The notes below the pieces were generated by a model. The model did no database searches, had not been told where the DNA came from, and was given only the letters and a program-made list of their open reading frames with translations. A program made the position numbers and the translations under genes. Below, one piece after another: positions 15,343 through 22,812 of a stretch of DNA of 46,030 bases. Within the stretch, counting starts at the first letter, position 1; the number at the start of each line of letters is the position of its first letter. Source of the DNA: Marinifilum sp. N1E240 (GTDB lineage Bacteria > Bacteroidota > Bacteroidia > Bacteroidales > Marinifilaceae); the NCBI RefSeq assembly GCF_009295825.1, contig NZ_WHKF01000015.1, positions 1-46,030 on the forward strand. The letters are read 5' to 3'.

Positions 15343-16557
15343 TCAGTTAAACTGTAAAAATCGCTTGGTGATGTAGTAAACCGGAAAGCGAGATGCAAAG
15401 TATCCAATTAGTACAACAGTTGTAAAGATGATAAAAATATCAATAAGGTGAACCTCTACCGGATAACTATCCACCAAATTGCCTAATCCAGCAACCGTAA
15501 TAAAACCAAATTGAATTTGCAGGAAACATACAATAACGCCTAAAATAATCCCTAAAACACCTCCAGATAAGGTAATCAGCCAACCTTCCATTAGAAATAC
15601 TTTCTGTATGGTTTTCTCATCGGCGCCCATACTTCTCAAGGTTGAGATATCGTTCTTTTTTTCGAGAATTAACATGGTTAATGAACCAATGATATTAAAA
15701 GAAGCAATTATTAATATAAAAGCAAGAATAAAAAAGATAGCTGCTTTCTCTGTCTTTAACATTCTAAAAATAACATCGTGAAGTTCGAAGCGGTTTTTTA
15801 CTACAAATTCATTACCCAGTAATTTCTGAATTTCTTCTTTCACATTTTCGATTTCATCCGAATCATTAATGGCTAATTCGATAGCACTTACCTCATTTTT
15901 ATACGAGAATAGCTTTCTCGCAAAATCAAGAGGAACCAATACATATTGAGAATCAAAATCTGCCTGAATCACAAAGTATCCCGATGGGTATAAAATATCA
16001 GATTTAAATGCATTCATCGGATTATGTCCCACTTTTGCAGTTCGCTTGGGCACATAAAATTTAATCGGATCAACAAAGGTTAATCCAACTCCTAAATCCA
16101 ATGCCACTCCATATCCTAAAACAGCGAACTGATACTTTTCGGAATCTAATATAAAATTCCCCTCCACCATCATGGTATCAATGCCGGTCATCAACGTAAA
16201 ATTCTCATCAACACCTTTAACGGTTGCTGGGCGCTGGCGATTACCATATTTCAACAAGGCATTCTCCTCCAAAACTTCTGAGTAAAACACCACATTTTCC
16301 ATATTTCGAATTTGCTCAAAAGTGGAATCGGGAATGAAGGTTTTTCCTTTAGTTGGTAGAATTTTTAAATCAGGATCGAAACTTCCATACAAATCAGTAA
16401 TCAATCCGTTTAGTCCATTAAATACGGACAAAACAATTACCAAAGCCATGGTACCCAACATTACTCCAATAACAGATATCAGAGATATGATATTGACGAC
16501 ATTCTGCTTTTTTTTAGAAAACAGATAACGTTTGGCGATGTGAAATGGAAGATTCAA
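15343..16557 (-). CDS. LolC/LolE-type ABC transporter permease
   Basis: A 404-aa protein with the MacB/FtsX topology: one N-terminal membrane segment (VVNIISLISVIGVMLGTMAL), a large periplasmic domain of about residues 45-265, then three membrane segments (AAIFFILAFILIIASFNIIG, GWLITLSGGVLGIILGVIVC, IFIIFTTVVLIGYFASRFPV). The N-terminal phrase F-H-I-A-K-R-Y-L-F-S-K-K-K is typical of lipoprotein-releasing permeases (LolC/LolE), which extract lipoproteins from the inner membrane with LolD. No ATPase gene lies in the window. It is 12 bp downstream of rbfA and presumably cotranscribed. Confidence 0.85.
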   Translation of the reverse strand: MNLPFHIAKRYLFSKKKQNVVNIISLISVIGVMLGTMALVIVLSVFNGLNGLITDLYGSFDPDLKILPTKGKTFIPDSTFEQIRNMENVVFYSEVLEENALLKYGNRQRPATVKGVDENFTLMTGIDTMMVEGNFILDSEKYQFAVLGYGVALDLGVGLTFVDPIKFYVPKRTAKVGHNPMNAFKSDILYPSGYFVIQADFDSQYVLVPLDFARKLFSYKNEVSAIELAINDSDEIENVKEEIQKLLGNEFVVKNRFELHDVIFRMLKTEKAAIFFILAFILIIASFNIIGSLTMLILEKKNDISTLRSMGADEKTIQKVFLMEGWLITLSGGVLGIILGVIVCFLQIQFGFITVAGLGNLVDSYPVEVHLIDIFIIFTTVVLIGYFASRFPVYYITKRFLQFN

Positions 16558-16569
16558 ATTGTGATAAAA

Positions 16570-16905
16570 TTAAGACAACAAATTATCTAAATTCTCAATA
16601 TAATCTAGTGAATCATCAATAAAGAAAGCCAATTCAGGAACAATACGAAGTTGTTTCCCAACTCTTTTACCTAAAATTCTTCTGATATTTTTCGAGCTCA
16701 TCTTAACCAACTCAAGAGTTTCCTCTGATTTATCGGAAGGGAAAATACTTAAATAAACCTTAGCCAAGCCCAAATCAGGACTAATTCTAACAGTTGTAAC
16801 CGATATCATCTTTCCACCGAAAAGATTACGTGATTCCACCTGAAAAATCTCTCCTAAATCCTTTTGTAATAATCTTGAAACTTTGCTTTGTCTTGTGCTT
16901 TCCAT
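16570..16905 (-). CDS. rbfA: Ribosome-binding factor A
   Basis: The start at 16905 (M-E-S-T-R-Q-S-K-V-S-R-L) gives 111 aa, the normal RbfA length; the longer frame from 16983 would cross the promoter box at 16928-16935. The family pattern is visible: RQSKVSRLLQKDLGEIF, ISVTTVRISPDLGLAKVYLSIF, a short helix and GKRVGKQLRIVPELAFFIDDSLDY. RbfA is a KH-fold factor that matures the 16S rRNA 5' end in the small subunit. First gene of a likely two-gene operon with the LolC/E permease. Confidence 0.93.
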   Translation of the reverse strand: MESTRQSKVSRLLQKDLGEIFQVESRNLFGGKMISVTTVRISPDLGLAKVYLSIFPSDKSEETLELVKMSSKNIRRILGKRVGKQLRIVPELAFFIDDSLDYIENLDNLLS

Positions 16906-16927
16906 AAATACTTGTCTAAATTTTTCA

Positions 16928-16935
16928 CAAAGATA
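16928..16935 (-). promoter_or_regulatory. -7 promoter box, rbfA
   Basis: Minus-strand TATCTTTG fits TAnnTTTG, 22 bp upstream of ATG 16905, and rules out the longer frame. Confidence 0.6.
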
Positions 16936-17039
16936 AGAGGAAAAGTTGAATAGTCTGAATTGTTGAAATGTATCAATGAACAAATTATCAGAAATCTAAG
17001 AATATTTAACAATTCCGACTCTTGATTCTTTCAATTCCT

Positions 17040-17047
17040 TACTTTTG
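17040..17047 (+). promoter_or_regulatory. -7 promoter box, YqaA-type gene
   Basis: TACTTTTG fits TAnnTTTG and lies 7 bp before ATG 17055, implying a very short or absent leader; the longer frame from 17022 would start upstream of the box. Confidence 0.5.
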
Positions 17048-17054
17048 CGCAGAA

Positions 17055-17498
17055 ATGACAGAATTAATAGAATATGGATATTGGGGTTTGTTTGCGGCTA
17101 GCTTTTTAGCTGCGACGATATTACCGTTTAGCTCAGAGGCTATTTTAAGTCTTTGTGTATATTCTGGTTTTGATATTAATTTAACCATTGGCGTTGCCAC
17201 ATTTGGCAATTGGCTTGGCGGACTGACCAGCTACTATTTAGGATATATTGGCAAATGGGAGTGGATAGAAAAACTGCTTCGGATTAAAAAAAAGAAAGCT
17301 GAAAAAACCAAAATCTATCTGCAAAACAAAGGTAATGCTTTCGCTTTCTTTGCCTTTCTTCCGTTTATTGGTGACCTAATACCTTTGGGACTGGGACTTT
17401 TAAAAACCAATCCATACTGGATGGCTCTGTTAATGGGAATGGGAAAATTGTGCCGCTACATTGTTTGGGCATGGCTTACCTTGCAAGCAATTAACTAA
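17055..17498 (+). CDS. YqaA-type small membrane protein (VTT/SNARE-associated family)
   Basis: A 147-aa protein with four or five hydrophobic segments. GYWGLFAASFLAATILPFSSEAIL near the N-terminus, FGNWLGGLTSYYLGYIGKW, and the F-F-A-F-L-P-F-I-G-D-L-I-P re-entrant-like motif place it in the DedA/VTT superfamily, closest to YqaA by its small size. Family members are linked to lipid scrambling and envelope homeostasis, but no defined reaction is known for this branch. A single gene between the divergent rbfA and trpS. Confidence 0.82.
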   Translation: MTELIEYGYWGLFAASFLAATILPFSSEAILSLCVYSGFDINLTIGVATFGNWLGGLTSYYLGYIGKWEWIEKLLRIKKKKAEKTKIYLQNKGNAFAFFAFLPFIGDLIPLGLGLLKTNPYWMALLMGMGKLCRYIVWAWLTLQAIN

Positions 17499-17578
17499 TG
17501 AAATAACACTTCCAAAATTTCAAATATCAAAAAATCGTAGAATTTTCGAGTTCTATTTCATTTATCCATTAGGTTTCA

Positions 17579-17586
17579 TAATTTTG
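17579..17586 (+). promoter_or_regulatory. -7 promoter box, trpS
   Basis: TAATTTTG fits TAnnTTTG, 57 bp upstream of the trpS start. A small hairpin lies in the leader. Confidence 0.55.
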
Positions 17587-17611
17587 CGGGATAATATTTT
17601 TAAGTATAAAC

Positions 17612-17627
17612 AGCTCATTTTTGAGCT
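17612..17627 (+). promoter_or_regulatory. Leader hairpin before trpS
   Basis: agctca/tgagct arms with a TTTT loop lie 16 bp before ATG 17644. Too small for a T-box or attenuator and no T run follows; a stabilising or translational role is possible. Confidence 0.3.
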
Positions 17628-17643
17628 ATTAATGAATTAGATC

Positions 17644-18633
17644 ATGAATACAGTAGTAAGTGGAATTCGATCGACAGGTAATCTACACCTGGGAAATTAT
17701 TTCGGAGCGGTAAAGAACTTTGTGCAAATGCAGAATGATAACAATTGCTTTTTCTTTATTGCAGATTGGCATTCCCTAACTACACATCCGAACCCTGCAG
17801 ATCTTCACGTAAAAGTAAAACACGTTTTAGCCGAATATCTTGCTTGTGGAATTGATCCTGAAAAAGCATCTATTTACGTACAAAGTGATGTGCCGGAAAT
17901 TCCTGAATTGTATTTATTAATGAATATGAATGCTTATTTAGGAGAGTTGGAACGTACAACTTCTTTTAAAGACAAAGCACGTAAAAATCCTGAAAATGTA
18001 AATGCAGGATTGTTAACTTATCCGGTTTTAATGGCTGTTGATATTTTAATTCATAAGGCAAAGTTTGTACCTGTTGGAAAAGATCAGGAACAGAATTTAG
18101 AGATGGCACGTAAGTTTGCGAAGAGATTCAACAATTCATACGGAGAAGAAACCTTCCCTATTCCTCAACCCTATTCATTTACCGGAGAATTCATTAAAAT
18201 TCCTGGATTAGATGGATCTGGAAAAATGGGTAAATCGGAAGGAAATGCAATTGGTTTGGTCGAAGATCCAAAAAGTATTCGTAAAAAAGTGATGAAAGCT
18301 GTTTCGGATAGTGGACCAACTGAAATGAATCAGGAAAAACCAGAGGCAATTCAAAACCTTTTCACTTTAATGGATGTGGTTTCTGAAAAAGATACTTACG
18401 ATTTTTTCAATGACAAATACAACAATTGTGAAATTCGTTACGGCGATATGAAAAAGCAATTGGCCGAGGATATCATTAATTTCACAAGCCCAATTAGAGA
18501 GCGATTTTTGGATATTTCACAGGATGACGCTTATCTAAGAAAAGTAACTCAAGAAGGAGCCGAAAAAGCTCGTGAAAGTGCAGCTAAAACATTAGAAGAA
18601 GTTCGTCGACTATTTGGTTTTAGAAAATTCTAA
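17644..18633 (+). CDS. trpS: Tryptophanyl-tRNA synthetase
   Basis: A 329-aa class-I synthetase charging tRNA-Trp. The HIGH equivalent is H-L-G-N (residues 15-18, in VVSGIRSTGNLHLGNYFGA) and the KMSKS equivalent is K-M-G-K-S (194-198). The tryptophan-site region (LLTYPVLMAVDILIHKAKFVPVGKDQEQN) is intact. Length is normal for bacterial TrpRS. Single gene with its own promoter and the strong terminator at 18652-18684. Confidence 0.97.
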   Translation: MNTVVSGIRSTGNLHLGNYFGAVKNFVQMQNDNNCFFFIADWHSLTTHPNPADLHVKVKHVLAEYLACGIDPEKASIYVQSDVPEIPELYLLMNMNAYLGELERTTSFKDKARKNPENVNAGLLTYPVLMAVDILIHKAKFVPVGKDQEQNLEMARKFAKRFNNSYGEETFPIPQPYSFTGEFIKIPGLDGSGKMGKSEGNAIGLVEDPKSIRKKVMKAVSDSGPTEMNQEKPEAIQNLFTLMDVVSEKDTYDFFNDKYNNCEIRYGDMKKQLAEDIINFTSPIRERFLDISQDDAYLRKVTQEGAEKARESAAKTLEEVRRLFGFRKF

Positions 18634-18651
18634 GAACAATTAATATGATAT

Positions 18652-18684
18652 AAAAATGCCATCTCAATTGAGATGGCATTTTTT
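18652..18684. terminator. Bidirectional terminator, trpS and hydrolase gene
   Basis: Palindrome aatgccatctc-aatt-gagatggcatt flanked by A5 and T6 runs, serving trpS (plus) and the hydrolase/buk operon (minus). Confidence 0.9.
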
Positions 18685-18688
18685 ATTT

Positions 18689-19189
18689 CTAGTCATGCAA
18701 TATTCTAAGAAGAAACTGTTTAAACAAGTTTTCTACAATTTCTAAGGAACAATTCAAACGATGATCGCCGCTAATCAAATGAAGGGAGCAATCTACATTT
18801 TTAGCAAATTTTACTGAGTTATGATATGGAATTACTTCATCCTTCCATCCGTGAATAATTTCTATATCTGCACACTTGGTCCTATAATCTTGTTTTTGAT
18901 ACCCCTCAAGAAATAAAGCAGGAGCCAGCAAAAACAAGCCCTTTGACATTACTTTTTCCGAAGCTACCAAAGAAACATAGCCTCCCATACTTGAGCCAAC
19001 TAAAATGAATTCTTCTTTTTCATCATTTAAATAATTAAGAAGTTGATATACTCTGTCATCAGGATTTTGATACGCTCTGTAATCAAGACTATCCACTTCG
19101 CAAGTATGTTTTCTGGCAATTTTCGCCAAACGTTTTATTTTGGTTCCCCAAGGACCACTCTCTTTTCCATGTGAGAAAATAACTTTCAT
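18689..19189 (-). CDS. Alpha/beta hydrolase (YqiA-like esterase)
   Basis: A small 166-aa alpha/beta hydrolase. Nucleophile elbow G-S-S-M-G-G with Ser67, acid D117 in IIHGWKDEVIP, and H143 in SGDHRL give a complete triad in the right order. The N-terminus FSHGKESGPWGTK carries the H-G oxyanion region. Size and sequence resemble the UPF0227/YqiA group of acyl esterases. It lies 3 bp after butyrate kinase, so it is almost certainly cotranscribed; a link to acyl-phosphate or acyl-CoA metabolism is inference. Confidence 0.83.
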   Translation of the reverse strand: MKVIFSHGKESGPWGTKIKRLAKIARKHTCEVDSLDYRAYQNPDDRVYQLLNYLNDEKEEFILVGSSMGGYVSLVASEKVMSKGLFLLAPALFLEGYQKQDYRTKCADIEIIHGWKDEVIPYHNSVKFAKNVDCSLHLISGDHRLNCSLEIVENLFKQFLLRILHD

Positions 19190-19192
19190 ATC

Positions 19193-20269
19193 CTAATATT
19201 CTAATGCAACTTCCTTTCCATCGATCACTCTAAATGCTCCTTCGGCTAATGCTTCCATTTCATTTTCGCCAGGATAAACAAAAAAATCGGTTAAACCACC
19301 AACGTACTCTTTCAAATCTGCAATAAATCGATCAGAATAAGCAATACCTCCTGTAATAATTATGCCATTGGCTTTACATTTCATAGCAGCGTGATAGGCG
19401 CCAATCTCTTTTGCAATCTGGTAAACAAATGCTTCATATACCAATTTTGCTTTTTCGTTCCCTGCTCCAATTAGTTTAAAAACATCACGCAAATCATCAA
19501 CTCCCAAATAGGCTTTTAATCCACTGTTTTTGCTCAATTGCTGCTCCACTTCTTTTCGTGGTTTCGAATAGCACAAATCCATAATTCCTCGTGTTGGAAT
19601 GGCTCCTGCCCTGTTTGGTGAAAAAGGCCCCATTCCCATTAGTGCATCATTCACATCGGTAATTTTCCCACCTTCGACTGTTGCTATGGATATTCCACCT
19701 CCCAAATGTGCAATTACATACTTTGCCACTTCGTATGGTATGTTTTGTTGCAATGCAATCTTCCTGGCAGTCATTTTCATATTCAACGGATGTCCTCTCC
19801 TATTTCTCTCAATTCCAGGAACTCCTGATATTCTGGCTTTCTCAACAATATTCCCTGCTGACACCGGATCTACCGTATAACTTTCGTTTAGATTAAAATG
19901 TTTTGATAATTTATTAGCCAACATACTTCCTAAATTAGATGCATGATCGCCATATTTTCCCATTTTGGCATCCTCTAAAAAAGCTTGATTAATGCGATAC
20001 GTTCCACCTTCTAAAGGCTTTACTATTCCACCTCTACCCACAATACCAACAACTTTAAGTTCTTTTTTCGATAACATTTCATCCAATCCCTTTTCTACCA
20101 TTTTATATCGATATTCAAACTGATCAGTCACACACTCAAAACGATCCAAATCTTTCTGTAAATGACGAGTGGTCATCTCATCAAGCAATTCGGTTCTGTT
20201 ATAAAGGGCTATTTTGGTTGAGGTAGAGCCTGGATTAATCACAACTACAATTTCCTTCGCATTCATCAT
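19193..20269 (-). CDS. buk: Butyrate kinase
   Basis: A 358-aa acetokinase-family enzyme (butyrate + ATP to butyryl-phosphate, reversible). Signatures: VVVINPGSTSTKIALYN (phosphate-binding loop), GRGGIVKPLEGGTY, HASNLGSMLAN, YVIAHLGGGISIAT, GPFSPNRAGAIPTR and ANGIIITGGIAYSD near the C-terminus. Length is typical of Buk. ATG 20269 or the adjacent ATG 20266 may be used. The usual partner phosphotransbutyrylase (ptb) is not adjacent; in its place the hydrolase gene follows after 3 bp. Branched-chain fatty-acid kinase activity is an alternative. Confidence 0.93.
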   Translation of the reverse strand: MMNAKEIVVVINPGSTSTKIALYNRTELLDEMTTRHLQKDLDRFECVTDQFEYRYKMVEKGLDEMLSKKELKVVGIVGRGGIVKPLEGGTYRINQAFLEDAKMGKYGDHASNLGSMLANKLSKHFNLNESYTVDPVSAGNIVEKARISGVPGIERNRRGHPLNMKMTARKIALQQNIPYEVAKYVIAHLGGGISIATVEGGKITDVNDALMGMGPFSPNRAGAIPTRGIMDLCYSKPRKEVEQQLSKNSGLKAYLGVDDLRDVFKLIGAGNEKAKLVYEAFVYQIAKEIGAYHAAMKCKANGIIITGGIAYSDRFIADLKEYVGGLTDFFVYPGENEMEALAEGAFRVIDGKEVALEY

Positions 20270-20361
20270 CTTTAATTTTTTATTTGAGCATGATGAATTT
20301 ACAAAATCTTTATCAGATCGCGATTGCCGCTTCCCAATATCTCAATTCTTATAAAAAAAGA

Positions 20362-20369
20362 TATCTTTG
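20362..20369 (+). promoter_or_regulatory. -7 promoter box, hemN
   Basis: TATCTTTG fits TAnnTTTG, 27 bp before ATG 20397. The longer frame would start inside this box, which settles the start. Confidence 0.6.
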
Positions 20370-20396
20370 TATGAATTACCGATAACGTATTTTTTT

Positions 20397-21761
20397 ATGG
20401 ACAGAGAACTCTTAATCGACAAGTATAACGTACCCGTACCACGATATACCAGTTATCCAACCGTTCCTTTTTGGGGCAACGATAAACCTGATGCTTCGGA
20501 ATGGTTAAAGGTGGTGAAGCGTACTTTCGACGAATCGAATGCAAGTAAAGGAATTAGTATTTATGTGCATTTACCTTACTGTGAAAGATTGTGTACCTAT
20601 TGTGCCTGCACAAAAATAATTACCCGAAATCATGGTGTTGAAGACAAATACATAGAGGCTGTTCTTCAAGAGTGGAAAATCTATTTGAATACTTTTGGTG
20701 AAAAACCAATCCTTCGTGAATTGCACTTGGGTGGTGGTACTCCAACTTTCTTTAGTCCTGAAAATTTAAAAAAACTGATTATCGGATTAAAGGAAAATGC
20801 AGAATTGCATGAAAATTACGAATTCAGTTTCGAAGGACATCCAAACAATACCACTCGTGAACACTTGCAAGCTTTGTATGATGTTGGATTTCGCAGAGTA
20901 AGTTACGGTGTTCAGGATTTCGATCCCGAGGTTCAGCGTGTAATTAATCGCAAGCAAAGCTTCGAAATCGTAAAGGAAGTGACCGAAGCAGCCAGAGAAA
21001 TTGGCTACAAATCGGTGAACTTCGATTTAATTTACGGATTGCCAAAACAAAAAATCAGCTCGATTCGTGATACTTTCGAGAAAGTATCAGAATTGAAACC
21101 AGATAGAATTGCCTATTATTCCTACGCTCATGTGCCATGGAAAACCAAAGGTCAGCGTATGTTTACCGATGCTGATATTCCGGATAGTGCAGGCAAAAGA
21201 GCCTTGTATGATTTGGGAAAAGAAAAATTGGCAGAACTGAACTACAGCGATGTGGGCATGGATCATTTCTCCTTACCTCACGACGAATTGTATGTTGCAC
21301 GCGAAGAGAAACGCTTGCATCGTAATTTTATGGGCTACAATACCTCGCACACCGAATTGTTAATTGGTCTAGGGGCCTCATCCATTTCCGATGCGAAATA
21401 TGCTTACGCACAAAATCCAAAGGAAATAGATTTGTACGAAGCAGTTTGTGAAAAAGGTGAGTTAGATTTAGTAAAAGGTTATTTCTTAACAGATGAAGAT
21501 TTAACGATAAAACGTGCGATTTTAGACATTACCTGCCGTCGAGAACTCTTCTTTTCCAATGAGCTGAAGAAATACCTTCCTGAAAGAATTATGGACGAGC
21601 TGGAGGTAATGCAGAAAGAAGGAATTATTGAACTGAACGATGAAAAGTTGGTGGTTACCGATCTGGGAATGATTTTCCTGAGAAACATTGCCAAACCATT
21701 CGACAACAAACTGCGCTACTCACAAAAAGGTGGCGATAAAATGTTTTCGAAAGCGATATAA
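20397..21761 (+). CDS. hemN: Oxygen-independent coproporphyrinogen III oxidase
   Basis: A 454-aa radical-SAM enzyme for heme synthesis, converting coproporphyrinogen III to protoporphyrinogen IX without oxygen. It begins M-D-R-E-L-L-I-D-K-Y-N-V-P-V-P-R-Y-T-S-Y, the conserved HemN tip. The 4Fe-4S site is C62-x3-C66-x2-C69-x-C71 (CERLCTYCAC); the extra fourth Cys is diagnostic of true HemN over HemW. ELHLGGGTPTF and SFEGHPNNTT follow, and the C-terminal HemN domain (MGYNTSHTELLIGLGASSIS) is present. Single gene with own promoter and terminator. Confidence 0.95.
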   Translation: MDRELLIDKYNVPVPRYTSYPTVPFWGNDKPDASEWLKVVKRTFDESNASKGISIYVHLPYCERLCTYCACTKIITRNHGVEDKYIEAVLQEWKIYLNTFGEKPILRELHLGGGTPTFFSPENLKKLIIGLKENAELHENYEFSFEGHPNNTTREHLQALYDVGFRRVSYGVQDFDPEVQRVINRKQSFEIVKEVTEAAREIGYKSVNFDLIYGLPKQKISSIRDTFEKVSELKPDRIAYYSYAHVPWKTKGQRMFTDADIPDSAGKRALYDLGKEKLAELNYSDVGMDHFSLPHDELYVAREEKRLHRNFMGYNTSHTELLIGLGASSISDAKYAYAQNPKEIDLYEAVCEKGELDLVKGYFLTDEDLTIKRAILDITCRRELFFSNELKKYLPERIMDELEVMQKEGIIELNDEKLVVTDLGMIFLRNIAKPFDNKLRYSQKGGDKMFSKAI

Positions 21762-21768
21762 ATTAAAA

Positions 21769-21794
21769 AGAGGTTCCTGTCTACAGGAACCTCT
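21769..21794. terminator. Terminator between hemN and the Spy-like gene
   Basis: Perfect 12-bp arms (agaggttcctgt, acaggaacctct) separated by 2 nt. Convergent genes on both sides, so probably bidirectional. Confidence 0.8.
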
Positions 21795-21818
21795 AATCAT
21801 TAAATCCAAATCTATTAT

Positions 21819-22664
21819 CTACAACGCTCTGCGTCCATGTTTAAACCCTTTACCAGATCGGTTTAAGAAAAGTACCAACTGATCCTCATCTAATATTTTA
21901 CGAATCTCTAACTGATTATCGAATCTCTTTTTTGCCAACTGATTTTGAATCTCAGACAAACGATTCACATTTGTTTTCAAATCAGACATTGAAGGATTCT
22001 CAGATGTCATCATTTGCTTTTGCTTTAGTCTGATTAATTCAGCTTCATCTCTTAAGCTTTTGGTGTCCTTCATGTGAGCAATACGTAAATCTTTCATTTG
22101 CTCCTTTTGGTCGTCACTTAAATCAAGTAGGTTACGATTGTGCATGTTAGCCCCTTTGCCTTTAGCTCCAACACCAGTTCCATCACAAAACTGCTTATTG
22201 CAATTGGCAGCATGTCGTTTTCCATTTCCTATGCCCTGTCGCATTCCTTTTTGTCCATGTTTTCCTTTCTTCATTTCATGCTTAAAACCTGATCCGTTAC
22301 CAACTCTTAAAAGCTGTTCCTCATCTAGAATCGAACGCATTTCCAATCGCATATCCACTCTCTGTAAATTCAATTCTTTTTTAATTGAACTCATTTTATC
22401 GATATTGGCATAAACCTCTTTTTTATTCGGGTGATTCGCCGATACCAGAGTTTTCTGACGTGCTTGCAACTCGTTTAACTCGTTACGTAAATCTTTAGTT
22501 TCGGAAGCATGCTTAATACGAACCTCTTTCATTTGTTCCTTCTGCTCATCGGTTAAAGTAGATTTTTGTATATTTCTACCCTTGCGTCCCTGCTGTGCAT
22601 ACAAACTTGTTGTTCCTGCTACAAAGAACATGCATATCATTCCTATAATTGCTATTTTTTTCAT
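21819..22664 (-). CDS. Periplasmic Spy/CpxP-like protein, duplicated domain
   Basis: A 281-aa protein with signal peptide (IIGMICMFFVAGTTSLYAQQ). Two homologous helical halves: residues of about 37-120 start LTDEQKEQMKEVRIKHASET and end with ILDEEQLLRV; residues of about 180-262 start LSDDQKEQMKDLRIAHMKDT and end ILDEDQLVLF. L-T-x-x-Q and D-E-x-Q are the LTxxQ-type marks of the Spy/CpxP family of periplasmic chaperones and metal-stress proteins. The linker (about 125-170) is rich in Gly, Lys and His with two cysteines (NCNKQFCDG), suggesting metal contact. Chaperone or metal-responsive function is inference. Confidence 0.8.
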   Translation of the reverse strand: MKKIAIIGMICMFFVAGTTSLYAQQGRKGRNIQKSTLTDEQKEQMKEVRIKHASETKDLRNELNELQARQKTLVSANHPNKKEVYANIDKMSSIKKELNLQRVDMRLEMRSILDEEQLLRVGNGSGFKHEMKKGKHGQKGMRQGIGNGKRHAANCNKQFCDGTGVGAKGKGANMHNRNLLDLSDDQKEQMKDLRIAHMKDTKSLRDEAELIRLKQKQMMTSENPSMSDLKTNVNRLSEIQNQLAKKRFDNQLEIRKILDEDQLVLFLNRSGKGFKHGRRAL

Positions 22665-22760
22665 GATGTCTAATTTTAAATCCTTTACTAATATATTGCG
22701 CTATTAAAATCGATTTCGGGAGTTTGACTGCTCTAGTTTTAAAAGGTTTAATTCAGAGCA

Positions 22761-22790
22761 AAAAAAAGACCCGCAAATTTGCGAGTCCTT
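22761..22790 (-). terminator. Terminator of the CTP-protease operon
   Basis: Minus strand reads gactcgcaaatttgcgggtc (one G-U pair) followed by seven T residues, 23 bp past the stop at 22813. Confidence 0.88.
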
Positions 22791-22812
22791 CATTTATTTT
22801 ATCGAAAAGCTA

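Noticed and set aside
17587-17643. T-box or trp attenuator before trpS
   Set aside because: The leader is under 60 nt and holds only a 6-bp hairpin with no T run, T-box word or Trp codons.
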